Source: CAYNWT01 sp964450955 (GTDB lineage Bacteria > Planctomycetota > Planctomycetia > Planctomycetales > Planctomycetaceae). From it: DNA of 64,000 bases. This document shows, piece after piece, positions 52,624-61,531 of the stretch (position 1 is its first letter; each line of letters starts with the position of its first letter). Location: NCBI GenBank assembly GCA_964450955.1, contig CAYVFI010000018.1, positions 62,001 through 126,000 on the forward strand, written 5' to 3'. The notes beneath the pieces are model-generated. The model did no database searches. It was not told the origin of the DNA and saw only the letters and a program-made list of their open reading frames with translations. A program made the position numbers and the translations under genes.

Positions 52624-53385
52624 CTAATCGTTGAGTGGCATAAACCGGATGCTCGGCCACTTATTCCTCAAGAACAGGATTGACGAATCATCGAGTCGCG
52701 TGTCAGCCAGAATGACTCGTCTCAGGGTTCTGGAGCTGCACATCGCTTCCAGTTCCTCAAGAGTACCGCAGCGGGTTAGTACAACTACTTCCAGTGCGTC
52801 CATGCGCGAAATGTGGCGAGCGTTATTCTTGCCTATCGTTGGACAGGAAAGCGCGAGGTACTTGAGTTTAGGACACTTTGTCAGCCCGAAGAGTGCATGT
52901 CGCGACAGACCCTTCCTGGTAGCAAGGTTCACTTCTTCGATTTTGGATAGTTTCCTTAGGCCACTAGTACTTGCAATGGGCCCGCAGTCCGAGACGTTTA
53001 AGTGACCCAACCGCTGGTGGGTTCGGATCCAGTTGAAGATATCCCCTTCACAATCACAGCGGTGTAAAGTCAGATGCTCAATCGAATGCATCGTTGGCAG
53101 AACCGCAGCTACGACTTTGGCAGGTGGAGCCACCAATTCAAGACGCTCAAGTTTGCTAAATCGCGAGAGCGCCGACAAAGCCTTTCCGTCAACCACAGCA
53201 GTCTCAAGCTCGGCCTGTCTTAAATTGGCCGACGAGAGTGGCAGCCAATCCTGCCACTGCCGCGAAAGACCGCCCCGGATAATGATCGACGTCGTCTTGT
53301 CTTGCGAGCGTGTTTTCGTCGCCTTGTCGATTACGACCTTTGACGGCTCCTGCAGAACAAAGCTCAATGTCATGATCGAAATCAC
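52624..53385 (-). CDS. Leucine-rich repeat-like protein
   Basis: A 253-residue protein with no signal peptide evident. From about 50 onward it has 22-26 residue periodic units typical of LRR: LERLELVAP, IEHLTLHRCD, LGHLNVSDCG, IEEVNLATRKG, LKYLALSCP, LEVVVLTRCG, LRRVILADTRL. Such solenoids bind proteins; the ligand is unknown. The GTG start at 53385 has GAGAGGAC at the right spacing, while the ATG four codons in has none. It converges on gyrB with 22 bases between. Confidence 0.75.
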   Translation of the reverse strand: MISIMTLSFVLQEPSKVVIDKATKTRSQDKTTSIIIRGGLSRQWQDWLPLSSANLRQAELETAVVDGKALSALSRFSKLERLELVAPPAKVVAAVLPTMHSIEHLTLHRCDCEGDIFNWIRTHQRLGHLNVSDCGPIASTSGLRKLSKIEEVNLATRKGLSRHALFGLTKCPKLKYLALSCPTIGKNNARHISRMDALEVVVLTRCGTLEELEAMCSSRTLRRVILADTRLDDSSILFLRNKWPSIRFMPLND

Positions 53386-53414
53386 AGACGGTCCTCTCCC
53401 TCATTGTCGAACGT

Positions 53415-53654
53415 TTACTCTTGCAGGTAATCGTAGTCTACAAACTTGCCTGGACCGAGTTCGTCCTTGAATAGGGCGACCAAACCGAGATTACTCCTGC
53501 CAACACACTGCGGCTCTTGCATCGTTTCAAATAATGAGCTGCGTTCACCTGACTGAGTGCCCGGGAAGAGCAGGGCGGCATCCCGCGCGGTCTCGGATCG
53601 CAGATTGGTGGCTTGGTGGTAATTCGAACGTCGTCCAGCAAAACTGCCGGGCAT
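53415..53654 (-). CDS. Possible small protein, unknown
   Basis: A 79-residue frame just upstream of the LRR gene on the same strand (29 bases). Its C-terminal half (NLGLVALFKDELGPGKFVDYDYLQE) has protein-like composition, but no ribosome site is clear and the 5' part looks like random sequence. It may be a gene fragment. The rest of the 53386-53695 gap shows nothing. Confidence 0.25.
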   Translation of the reverse strand: MPGSFAGRRSNYHQATNLRSETARDAALLFPGTQSGERSSLFETMQEPQCVGRSNLGLVALFKDELGPGKFVDYDYLQE

Positions 53655-53695
53655 CGGAAACTGCTCGCAGGAATATCTACCGGAATGAAATCACA

Positions 53696-54679
53696 ATGAA
53701 GTCCAGAAGCTTTGGAACACAAAAGACACAGGTCAGTGAAGTTGGGCTTGGTTGTTGGCAGTTCGGCGGCGACTTTGGGCCAATGCCTGACGACAAGGCG
53801 ATGGCGATCATGTCCGCTGCGGTCGAAGGCGGAGTGACCTTCTTTGATACCGCAGATGTTTACGGTGCTGGTCGCAGTGAAACCCTCATTGGAAAGTTTC
53901 TTGCGTCGCACCGTGGTGAGCCAATTCGGGTGGTGACCAAGTACGGTCGTGATGGCAGCGTCTATCCGGACAACTACTCTGAATCCACGATGCGAAAGAG
54001 CGTTGATGATTCAAGGCAGCGGCTGGGCGTGGAAACGCTCGACTGCTTGCAGCTGCACTGTGTTCCCATGGCGGAACTGAAAAAAGGCGACGTCTTTCAC
54101 GCGCTGCGACAACTGCAGTCTGACGGACTGATTCGCGAATGCGGGGCGTCGGTTGAAACGGTGGAAGAGGGATTGGTTTGTCTGGAGCAGGAAGGACTGG
54201 CTTCGCTCCAGGTGATCTATAATATCTTCCGTCAGAAACCGGCGACGGAACTGCTCCCACAGGCAAAGGATCGCGGAGTGAGCATCATTGTTCGCCTGCC
54301 ACTGGCCAGCGGACTGCTGGCCGGTACGTTCACGGCCGAGACAACTTTCACTGACGGAGATCATCGCAACTACAACCGCGACGGTCAGGCGTTTAGCGTC
54401 GGCGAAACGTTTGCCGGTTTGCCATTTGAACTTGGCGTCGATCTGGCGAACGAGCTTCGAGAGATGCTGCCGCAGTCAATGACGATGGCGCAGGCGGCGC
54501 AGCGATGGATTCTGGATCACGAAGCCGTGACGACAATCATCACCGGCGCCTCGTCGGTTTCTCAAATTTCTGACAACGCGGCGGTGAGTGGCTTGCCGGA
54601 GCTTGGCGACGATTTGCACACGAAGCTGTCAGAGTTCTACCAGTCCAAAGTCGAACAACACATTCGTGGCGCGTATTGA
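53696..54679 (+). CDS. Aldo/keto reductase
   Basis: A 327-residue NADPH-dependent oxidoreductase with a TIM-barrel fold. The catalytic tetrad is present: Asp and Tyr in FFDTADVYGAGRSE, Lys in VVTKYGRDG, His in CLQLHCVPM. The C-terminal ITGASSVSQISDNAA motif binds the cofactor phosphate. LGCWQFGGDFGPMPDD at the start is that of AKR groups close to YghZ or plant-type pyridoxal reductases. Substrate unknown. ATG 53696 has GGAATGAAA upstream; the frame upstream is longer but noncoding by look. Confidence 0.92.
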   Translation: MKSRSFGTQKTQVSEVGLGCWQFGGDFGPMPDDKAMAIMSAAVEGGVTFFDTADVYGAGRSETLIGKFLASHRGEPIRVVTKYGRDGSVYPDNYSESTMRKSVDDSRQRLGVETLDCLQLHCVPMAELKKGDVFHALRQLQSDGLIRECGASVETVEEGLVCLEQEGLASLQVIYNIFRQKPATELLPQAKDRGVSIIVRLPLASGLLAGTFTAETTFTDGDHRNYNRDGQAFSVGETFAGLPFELGVDLANELREMLPQSMTMAQAAQRWILDHEAVTTIITGASSVSQISDNAAVSGLPELGDDLHTKLSEFYQSKVEQHIRGAY

Positions 54680-55003
54680 AAGAACCACCGCGCAGGGTCT
54701 TTCTTGCCGCTTTTTACAACCACGAAAGTCACGAAATACACGAAAGGTGATGCTCTCAATTTCCTCCATGCCGCCACAAAGGCTGCCCTGAATCGGGTGA
54801 CCTCTCAGACCGCCTCAAGCATTCGGGAACAAGGAAAAAGAGAATTGCTCCAGGCCGATGATTTCAATCGATCTTCAGCAGTTTGCTGGGCAACCCGACT
54901 GCACTTCTTTTTTCGTGTATTTCGTGACTTTCGTGGTTGAATCCGACCGCGCACCCGATGGATGACCGGGTGCATGCAGCAACTCAGAGCGCGACTGTTT
55001 CGC
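54680..55003. other. Gap largely filled by an inverted-repeat element
   Basis: Outside the arms at 54718-54746 and 54911-54939 nothing was recognised. Both flanking genes converge here. Confidence 0.5.
54718..54939. repeat. Perfect 29-base inverted repeat pair
   Basis: Arms at 54718-54746 and 54911-54939 are exact reverse complements, built from ACGAAAnnCACGAAA-like steps, and enclose 164 bases with no gene. The layout is that of a nonautonomous element or very long hairpin. Related in style to the 44393 and 44551 repeats (GCCACGAAAAACACAAAG). Confidence 0.85.
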
Positions 55004-55777
55004 CTACTCAGCCACGTAGCGCGGGTAGGTGGTCTTGGCGTTGTCTGCGATTGCCATATCGACGGCTACGGTCACGAATGGGTTCTGGTCATCTGTGACC
55101 GCCAGAACCTCTCCCTCTTCGGGTTCGATAATCCACCCTCCGCCAGCCCAGGCAAAACCATCGGCATCGTCGCCCCCTCGATTCGCCGACACACAAAACG
55201 CGCCGGATGAAACAGCCGCCGCGCGACCGCCGGCAATCCACTTGTCCAGAGACGCTCGCCCCGTCGCCCGCGGACAGGCGACGATGTTCGCACCCGCCTT
55301 ACCATAAGCCCGTGCGTGTTCTGCAAACCAGACTTCCGTACACAGGAGAAAACCAACGGTGCAATCTCCGCTCGTGGCGACAGAGAAATCCTTTTCGCCG
55401 CGTTGATACCAGGACGCTTCAAAGAAGCCGTCTTCTTCAGGCAAGTAATACTTGTGATGAGCCCCCTGGTACCCGCGCTGGCTGTTCCACAGGAATCCTT
55501 CATTGTGCCTGGCCGAACCGATTGTCACGGGTCGAGAACAAATCACCAGGCGATCGCCCAATTCGGGAAACCGGCCAATCCACTGATCATGTTCGGCCTC
55601 GAACGCACTCCACCGGGCCTGATCGAAAACACCTGAGCCCGCCGGCCAATCGCCGAATGGCATTTCCGGAAGCACAATGACATCGGACGCTTCAGAATCC
55701 ACATGCCGCACGAGTTCATCCCACCACTCCGGGAGAGCTGAGACTGCGTTTGGTACTTCGGTGATCGTTATCTTCAT
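55004..55777 (-). CDS. Carbon-nitrogen hydrolase (nitrilase superfamily)
   Basis: A 257-residue amidase-type enzyme. The Glu-Lys-Cys triad is visible in IVLPEMPFGDW, HHKYYLPEEDGFFE and FLLCTEVWFAEHAR. The fold is the alpha-beta-beta-alpha sandwich of nitrilases; substrates may be an amide, carbamoyl or nitrile compound. No signal peptide, so cytoplasmic. The ATG at 55777 follows family starts; upstream frame is longer but overlaps the divergent amidohydrolase promoter. Ends convergently with the aldo/keto reductase. Confidence 0.88.
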   Translation of the reverse strand: MKITITEVPNAVSALPEWWDELVRHVDSEASDVIVLPEMPFGDWPAGSGVFDQARWSAFEAEHDQWIGRFPELGDRLVICSRPVTIGSARHNEGFLWNSQRGYQGAHHKYYLPEEDGFFEASWYQRGEKDFSVATSGDCTVGFLLCTEVWFAEHARAYGKAGANIVACPRATGRASLDKWIAGGRAAAVSSGAFCVSANRGGDDADGFAWAGGGWIIEPEEGEVLAVTDDQNPFVTVAVDMAIADNAKTTYPRYVAE

Positions 55778-55893
55778 GGATCTACCGTCCTGAGTGAGAG
55801 TAACTTCTGGTTGCAGAACAGCATGCCGGCGAACCCGTCGCACCGGGCGAGAGTCAGAGGCCAACCAGTTCGCATCCTGACACGACGCGAACC

Positions 55894-55923
55894 GTAGAGC
55901 CCACCCGTCCGTTCGTGGGCTAC
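55894..55923. repeat. GTAG-hairpin palindrome
   Basis: GTAG, then AGCCCAC, ten-base loop and GTGGGCT, ending in AC. It lies in the divergent gap between the nitrilase and amidohydrolase genes. Confidence 0.55.
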
Positions 55924-55999
55924 GACACATTCGCCGCGGGGAGTGCTTGTCGCTGACCGGATACATATAACATGCTGGTCATTCAAAATGGAGGCAATC

Positions 56000-57295
56000 A
56001 TGCGGGTGGTTCTTAGCGTTGGGGTGGTTCTGGGTTTCACATCGCAGATTTTTGGTCAGACCGGCCGATCAGATTCCGCTGAACCCAGGCGGCTCCTGCT
56101 TTCCAATGTTCGCATCGTTGATGTCGAATCCGCGGAGGTCTCACAAGCCACGCGCGTGCTGATTGAGGGCAGACGAATCGCGCGCATCGGAAGCAACATC
56201 ACACCGCCTGCGAACACGAAACAAATTGATCTGCAAGGACGGTTCCTCCTGCCTGGCCTGGTCGATTTGCATTCCCACCTGCTACTGCATCCGTACAACG
56301 AAGCCACCTGGAACGATCAGGTTCTGAAGGAAGCGTTGGAGCTGCGTGTCATTCGTGGCACGATTCACGCACGCGACACTTTGCAATCGGGGTTCACGAC
56401 AATTCGTGATCTGGGAACCGAGGGTGCGGCATTCGCTGACGTTGCACTGCGTGATGCGATCAACAAAAAAATGATCCCCGGCCCGCGCGTTCTGGCCGTC
56501 ACTCGCGCGCTGGTGACATCGGGAGGATATGGGCCGTCCGGCTTTGACCCACGATTCAAGTTGCCCAAAGGAGCTCAACCGGCTGACGGGGTTGCGGACG
56601 TTCGTCGGGTCACACGGGAACAAATCGCAGCGGGTGCCGACTGGATTAAAGTCTACGCCGATTACCGCCGTCGCGCGGGCGATCGTTCGACGCCGACGTT
56701 TTCGCAGGCAGAACTGGAAGCGATTGTTGACGAAGCCAAATCGGCCGGCATCAAAGTCGCCGCGCATGCGACAACGAATGAGGGAATTCGGCGAGCCGTG
56801 ATGGCGGGCGTGGTCACCATTGAACACGGATATGACGCAACTGTGGAAACGCTGGAGCTCATGGCGAACCGCAAAGTCGTGCTGTGTCCAACTCTGGCAG
56901 CATCGGAATCAATGGCGATGTATTCCGGTTGGAAACTGGGACAACCCGATCATCAACGAATCAAGACCGCGCGGCGGCTCGTGAAGAACGCTTTGACAAG
57001 CGGCGTCACCATCGCGTGTGGCAGCGATGTCGGTGTCTTCGCGCATGGGACCAGTTACCGTGAACTGGAACTCATGCACGACTACGGCATACCAACTGAC
57101 GAGGTCCTTAGATCGGCAACCATCACTGCGACAACCGTTCTTGGAATGCAGAACGAACTGGGACTGGTCAAACCAAAGTTCATCGCCGATCTGATTGTGC
57201 TCGAGAAGAACCCACTGTCAGAACTTTCGACGCTGCGAAAACCAAAGATGGTCATTCAGTCCGGCAACATTGTGCTGGACGCTCGAGGGCAGTAA
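56000..57295 (+). CDS. Exported amidohydrolase
   Basis: A 431-residue metal-dependent hydrolase of the imidazolonepropionase/prolidase-like group. A signal peptide (about 1-19) is followed by the beta-sandwich and barrel: HSH in LVDLHSHLLLHP, the carbamylatable Lys in ADWIKVYAD, His in KVAAHATTNEG, His in TIEHGYD and Asp in IACGSDVGVFAHG. It probably cleaves dipeptides or cyclic amides outside the cytoplasm. GGAGG five bases before ATG 56000 decides the start. Confidence 0.92.
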   Translation: MRVVLSVGVVLGFTSQIFGQTGRSDSAEPRRLLLSNVRIVDVESAEVSQATRVLIEGRRIARIGSNITPPANTKQIDLQGRFLLPGLVDLHSHLLLHPYNEATWNDQVLKEALELRVIRGTIHARDTLQSGFTTIRDLGTEGAAFADVALRDAINKKMIPGPRVLAVTRALVTSGGYGPSGFDPRFKLPKGAQPADGVADVRRVTREQIAAGADWIKVYADYRRRAGDRSTPTFSQAELEAIVDEAKSAGIKVAAHATTNEGIRRAVMAGVVTIEHGYDATVETLELMANRKVVLCPTLAASESMAMYSGWKLGQPDHQRIKTARRLVKNALTSGVTIACGSDVGVFAHGTSYRELELMHDYGIPTDEVLRSATITATTVLGMQNELGLVKPKFIADLIVLEKNPLSELSTLRKPKMVIQSGNIVLDARGQ

Positions 57296-58304
57296 CGGCC
57301 CCAGCGAAATGCGATAAGTTCTCGTCTCGCCTGCTGCTCACGACTGATCCGGCGAGTATGGGAAGAACAAAGGGGGCAGATCCTCCCGCCCCTGTTTTCA
57401 CCAACGCGGGCTGTGGCCTCACTTCAAGAAGACACGTGGGGCGATTCTCTCTCTCCAGACCCGAGGCGATAGCTAAGCCAGCTAGCAGGGCTGTTCCGTG
57501 ACAAGACGAACGAACTGAAAAGGGGACATTCTACTTTTCACGTTCCAAATCAGACGAACCGAGCTACTCTCGATGCTGAAACCACGGTGGCGGTTCGGTT
57601 AGAGGACTCGGACGCGTTCTGGCTAAGCACCGCCAAAGAAAGGGGACAGGCACCGACTGGAGCTCGGTGGGCGTTGGTGACCTCTTTCTGACTTGGAGGG
57701 TGGTGAGATCACTTGGTTTCCTGGTGTCGGAGCCAGTCCCCTGTTTCGACTACGTGTTCTCTTTGGAGGTGAGTTTGATGCCTCGGACGTCTCGGGCTTC
57801 GCGGGGTGGGTTTCTTTAGCGGTCCGGGCAGAGACCAACTGAAGCAGCGTCGTAGCCGTTCCATACACCTGAACCCAACCCCGGTCTGTCGGCCGCCAGA
57901 ATGCTGAAGCCACTGCCTGTTAAACAAATGAACGAGGAGCGAATTAATGAAATGCGACACTTCCGGGCGTTGATGCCACACGACCGCACCGCGATGATCG
58001 CGACGAGGTACTGCGCTTTCCGCTTCAACACGTAGTCTGGTTCAAAACGCAACGACTTCGCCGTTGTCAGCTGCGCCGCAAGTCTTACAACCTCGTCAGC
58101 CCGGCGGACCGTAAACTTCTTTACGCAGCAGCGAAATTCCTGTTAACCGCATTACGGATCGCTGTTTGGGGGTACCGGTTCGACCGATTGCGGTGGCTTA
58201 ATTTGCGCGGGCGTCTTTTTGGTTCAGCGATCGTGGCTTAGGAGCACATATTCGCAAGGTATTCGTTTAGTACGAACGATGCTCTTCCTGGGATCTGTCA
58301 AAGT
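57296..58304. other. 1 kb gap with REP-type GGGGACA motifs
   Basis: AAAAGGGGACATTCTACTTTT lies near 57518-57538 and AAAGGGGACAGGCACC near 57638-57653; AGTCCCCTG at about 57735 is the inverse. Such phrases are commonly repeated in genomes next to REP-associated transposases. Several small frames on the minus strand (57623-58052) lack coding character. The remainder holds the RTX gene promoter. Confidence 0.5.
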
Positions 58305-58316
58305 GTGAGTCAGGCT

Positions 58317-59930
58317 ATGAGAAAACCGCGCCGCCGAAGTGGACCGTCTACCGAACTCGAAACGCTGGAAGTGCGACAGCTGTTGAGCGCCGTGACGGCG
58401 GAGCTGCGAAACGGCACGCTTACGGTTGTGGGTTCCGGCGACAGCGATACTTTTTCTGTCGTGGCGGAAGGGAGTCGCCTGGTCGTTCGGGAGGGAGCCA
58501 ACGAGGACTCGTTCGCGCTGAACCAGGTTGACCGGTTGGTCATCAATGGCGGTTCAGGGGACGACAACATCACGCACTCGTCTGCAGTTGCGGCCACGAT
58601 CACTGGCGGCGCCGGCAACGACACAATTCTGGGCGGCACAGGAGCCGACTTCATTAACGGCGGCAGCGGTAACGATCGCCTGACCGGCCGAGCGGGTAAC
58701 GATACTGTGTTCGGCAGCACGGGCCGCGATCGAATATCGGGCGGCAGTGGTAACGATGAATTGTTTTCGCTGAGTTCGTCCGAAGGAACAGAATCAACTC
58801 GGGACGAACTGCGCGGCGGGAGCGGTCGTGATTTGATTGTCGGGCAATCTACGGTCGGAGTTGGAGTCTGGGCGGGCAACGGTCGTGACACGATTTCCGG
58901 CGACTCCGGCAATGACACTTTACGTGGGCAAAACGGAGATGACCGGATTGCCGGTGGCAGTGGCGACGATTTGCTGGAAGGGAACAGTGGCGATGATGAA
59001 CTACTGGGCGGGGCGGGCAACGACAGCTTGTTCGGTTTTGTTGGCAACGATGTCCTGTTTGCCGGCAGCGGCGCGGATTTCCTGAGCGGTAGTTCTGGCA
59101 ACGACGCTTTGGATGGTGGCGATGGAGCAGATGAGGTCGTCGGTGGTGCTGACAGTGACTTCGTGGTCGGTGGTCGCGGCAGGGACACGCTGACTGGCGG
59201 CGGTTCTGAGGACATTCTGGTCGCCGGACAGCAAGCCGCGTTTCAAAATACCTACGCTGACATCCTGGCAGAATGGACTTCCACCCGTTCCTATCTGAAC
59301 CGACGCCAAAACATTATCGACGGTTCGGGCGGAACGCGTGCCAATGGGTCTTCGTTTGTGCAGACCCAGTCCGACGGTGTGCGGAACGTGTTAATTGGTT
59401 CTGTCGATAACGATGTCTTCTTTGCCGACACGAGTCTTGATGTGTCACCAGATCTGACCCTTGGAGAATCGCTTGAGCAGACCGGCAGTTGTGCTTTGAA
59501 TTCGCAGGAACAGGGCATTGCTGGCCTGGTGCAGGGACACCCGTTGCAGGGACGCGCGTCGTCGACCTGCCATCTGACACTATCACAAGTCGCCCGCGCG
59601 CGGGCTCAGGATATGGCGACACGCGGCTTCTTTGGTCATGTCAATCCTGATGGAAACGGACCGAACCGGCTGGTTCAGGAAGCCGGCTATGTGTTACCTG
59701 AGTTCTACAGTCAAACCGCGGCGGCCAATAACATCGAATCGATTCTGGCCGGGGTCGCGTCGTTCGAAGAGGCTTTCGATCTTTGGCTGGGCTCACCCGC
59801 TCACCGCCGGCATCTGCTGGCTGAAACGGAGTTCAACGCTGACCAGATTGAATTCGGCGTAGGCTATGCCTTCAATCCGGATTCGGAATTTCAGCACTAC
59901 TACGTCTTTATTTCTGCCTTTCGAGAGTAA
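58317..59930 (+). CDS. RTX-repeat protein with C-terminal CAP domain
   Basis: A 537-residue exported protein. A basic N-terminus leads to LEVRQLLSA at 17-25, a motif that marks many secreted planctomycete proteins. After an immunoglobulin-like stretch, about 85-295 carry calcium-binding nonapeptides (GGSGNDRLTGRAGNDTVFG style), then a linker, then a CAP/SCP (YkwD-like) domain from about 380 with SQVARARAQDMATRGFFGHVNP, the YkwD-like FDLWLGSPAHRRHLL and a Gly/Tyr-rich end. Calcium would fold the repeats outside the cell; the CAP domain may be a protease or binding unit. Start unsettled: a GTG 12 bases earlier is also open. Confidence 0.88.
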   Translation: MRKPRRRSGPSTELETLEVRQLLSAVTAELRNGTLTVVGSGDSDTFSVVAEGSRLVVREGANEDSFALNQVDRLVINGGSGDDNITHSSAVAATITGGAGNDTILGGTGADFINGGSGNDRLTGRAGNDTVFGSTGRDRISGGSGNDELFSLSSSEGTESTRDELRGGSGRDLIVGQSTVGVGVWAGNGRDTISGDSGNDTLRGQNGDDRIAGGSGDDLLEGNSGDDELLGGAGNDSLFGFVGNDVLFAGSGADFLSGSSGNDALDGGDGADEVVGGADSDFVVGGRGRDTLTGGGSEDILVAGQQAAFQNTYADILAEWTSTRSYLNRRQNIIDGSGGTRANGSSFVQTQSDGVRNVLIGSVDNDVFFADTSLDVSPDLTLGESLEQTGSCALNSQEQGIAGLVQGHPLQGRASSTCHLTLSQVARARAQDMATRGFFGHVNPDGNGPNRLVQEAGYVLPEFYSQTAAANNIESILAGVASFEEAFDLWLGSPAHRRHLLAETEFNADQIEFGVGYAFNPDSEFQHYYVFISAFRE

Positions 59931-60259
59931 CGCTTTGACCTGCAAATCGTGGCGATCTCCGGGATACTGCGGCGCATCGCGGCGATAAGACTGATCGTGA
60001 CCCAACCGAATCGCGGGACAACGGGGGCGACTCTCAGGCTACGGGAACCGAACCACAGCCCGGCCGCTCTGTTTCCATGTCGGTTTTGTCGAACCAGAAC
60101 CAACTGCGGCATTCGGGACCAGATGGACTTTGTCGGACCAGTAATCGCTTGTGTGTGGACCGGTCGACAGCAATGATCTGCCGCTAAGTGTGGTGTCAGG
60201 TTCAAGGCAAAAGGAATGATCCGCAGATCATCGATTTGGGATTCAGAAAGTAAGACTCC
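59931..60259. other. Intergenic region, no gene seen
   Basis: Between two same-strand genes. No gene, RNA or clear repeat was recognised; it presumably holds a promoter for the FAD enzyme. Confidence 0.35.
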
Positions 60260-61510
60260 ATGACGGATGAAGTAAAACCAATTGTAATTGTTGGCGCTGG
60301 TCTGGCCGGACTGACCTGCGCTCGTGAACTTCATCGCGCGGGCCGATCGTTCCTGCTGCTGGATGGCGCAGATGAGGTTGGCGGCCGTATTCGGACAGAT
60401 GTCGTCGATGGCTTCCGTTTGGATCGCGGCTTTCAGGTTCTGCTGACGGCCTACCCCGCCGCTCAAAAGCAGTTTGACTACGCTCAACTGAATCTCAAGC
60501 CGTACATCAACGGGTCGCTGATTCGGCAGGCCAATCGGTTCCACCGTTTAGCCGACCCCTGGCGAAGTCCGCTGGATGGTCTCAGAAGTGCGTTTGGTGG
60601 TGTCGGTTCGTTGATGGATAAATTGCGGATTGCGAAGCTGCGATCTCGCTCACGCCGCGGAACGATTGGTGAATTGTTTGACCAGCCGGAAACCACAACG
60701 GACGCAGCGCTGAAGGACTATGGGTTCTCCGCTGACATGATTGATTCGTTCTTTCGCCCGTTTCTTGGCGGCGTCTTCCTGGAGCGCGAACTGAACACGT
60801 CTAGCCGGGTGCTGCATTTTGTTTTTCGAATGTTTAGTGCGGGTGACGTCGCGGTCCCCGCTCTCGGAATGCAGGAACTCCCAAAACAAATCGCCGCCGA
60901 CCTACCTGCTGGCAGCATCCGGCTTAATGCCCACGTGAAAGCGGTGACCCCCGATTCGGTCACACTGGAAGACGGCGCATCAGTGGCTGCTTCAAGAGTT
61001 GTGATCGGAACCAACGCGACTGCGGCTGCATCGTTGCTTGGGCAGGAAGCCCCCGGTTCGACTCGTCGTGTTCGCTGCCTGTACTTTGCGGCTCCGGCGG
61101 CCCCAATCCAGGAACCGATTCTGGTTCTCAATGGTGACGGTACCGGACCGATTAACAACTTCTGCGTTCCCAGCCTGGTCTCCAGCGACTACGCACCGGC
61201 CGGACAACACCTTGTTTCGGTGTCTGTGGTTGACCCGCAACACGTTGCCAGCGCCGACCTGGAAGCACAGGTTCGAACCCAGGCCGTGGAATGGTTTGGG
61301 GCGGACGCGACCGCTTCGTGGCGGTTGATCGGTGACTACGACATCCCGCGGTCATTGCCGAATCAACTGTCCGGATCAAACGCGCAACTCGGTCACGCGC
61401 GGGAGATCGATGGCTGCATTGTTTGCGGCGACCATACCGGAAACGCCAGCATTCAATCAGCGCTTGAATCCGGCCTGGACGCCAGCAAAGTTGCTCTACG
61501 AACCGGCTAA
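60260..61510 (+). CDS. FAD-dependent amine oxidase-like protein
   Basis: A 416-residue flavoprotein of the amine oxidase/protoporphyrinogen oxidase/phytoene desaturase superfamily. The dinucleotide motif VIVGAGLAGLTCAREL is followed by GGRIRT and DRGFQVLLTAYP, and a C-terminal CGDHTGNASIQSALESG closes the FAD site. It lacks a signal peptide. The gene ends 21 bases from the convergent photolyase fusion, whose C-terminal half is a different flavoprotein of the same broad group. Substrate unknown. Confidence 0.88.
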   Translation: MTDEVKPIVIVGAGLAGLTCARELHRAGRSFLLLDGADEVGGRIRTDVVDGFRLDRGFQVLLTAYPAAQKQFDYAQLNLKPYINGSLIRQANRFHRLADPWRSPLDGLRSAFGGVGSLMDKLRIAKLRSRSRRGTIGELFDQPETTTDAALKDYGFSADMIDSFFRPFLGGVFLERELNTSSRVLHFVFRMFSAGDVAVPALGMQELPKQIAADLPAGSIRLNAHVKAVTPDSVTLEDGASVAASRVVIGTNATAAASLLGQEAPGSTRRVRCLYFAAPAAPIQEPILVLNGDGTGPINNFCVPSLVSSDYAPAGQHLVSVSVVDPQHVASADLEAQVRTQAVEWFGADATASWRLIGDYDIPRSLPNQLSGSNAQLGHAREIDGCIVCGDHTGNASIQSALESGLDASKVALRTG

Positions 61511-61531
61511 CTCGCTGCGCAAGTAGGTTGA

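Noticed and set aside
57623..58052. Small frames on the minus strand in the 1 kb gap
   Set aside because: Overlapping, without ribosome sites and with composition of noncoding DNA.
58310..59215. A 301-residue frame on the minus strand in the RTX gene
   Set aside because: Its Pro/Ser-rich repeats are the mirror of the Gly/Asp-rich repeat codons; the plus-strand RTX/CAP protein explains the sequence.
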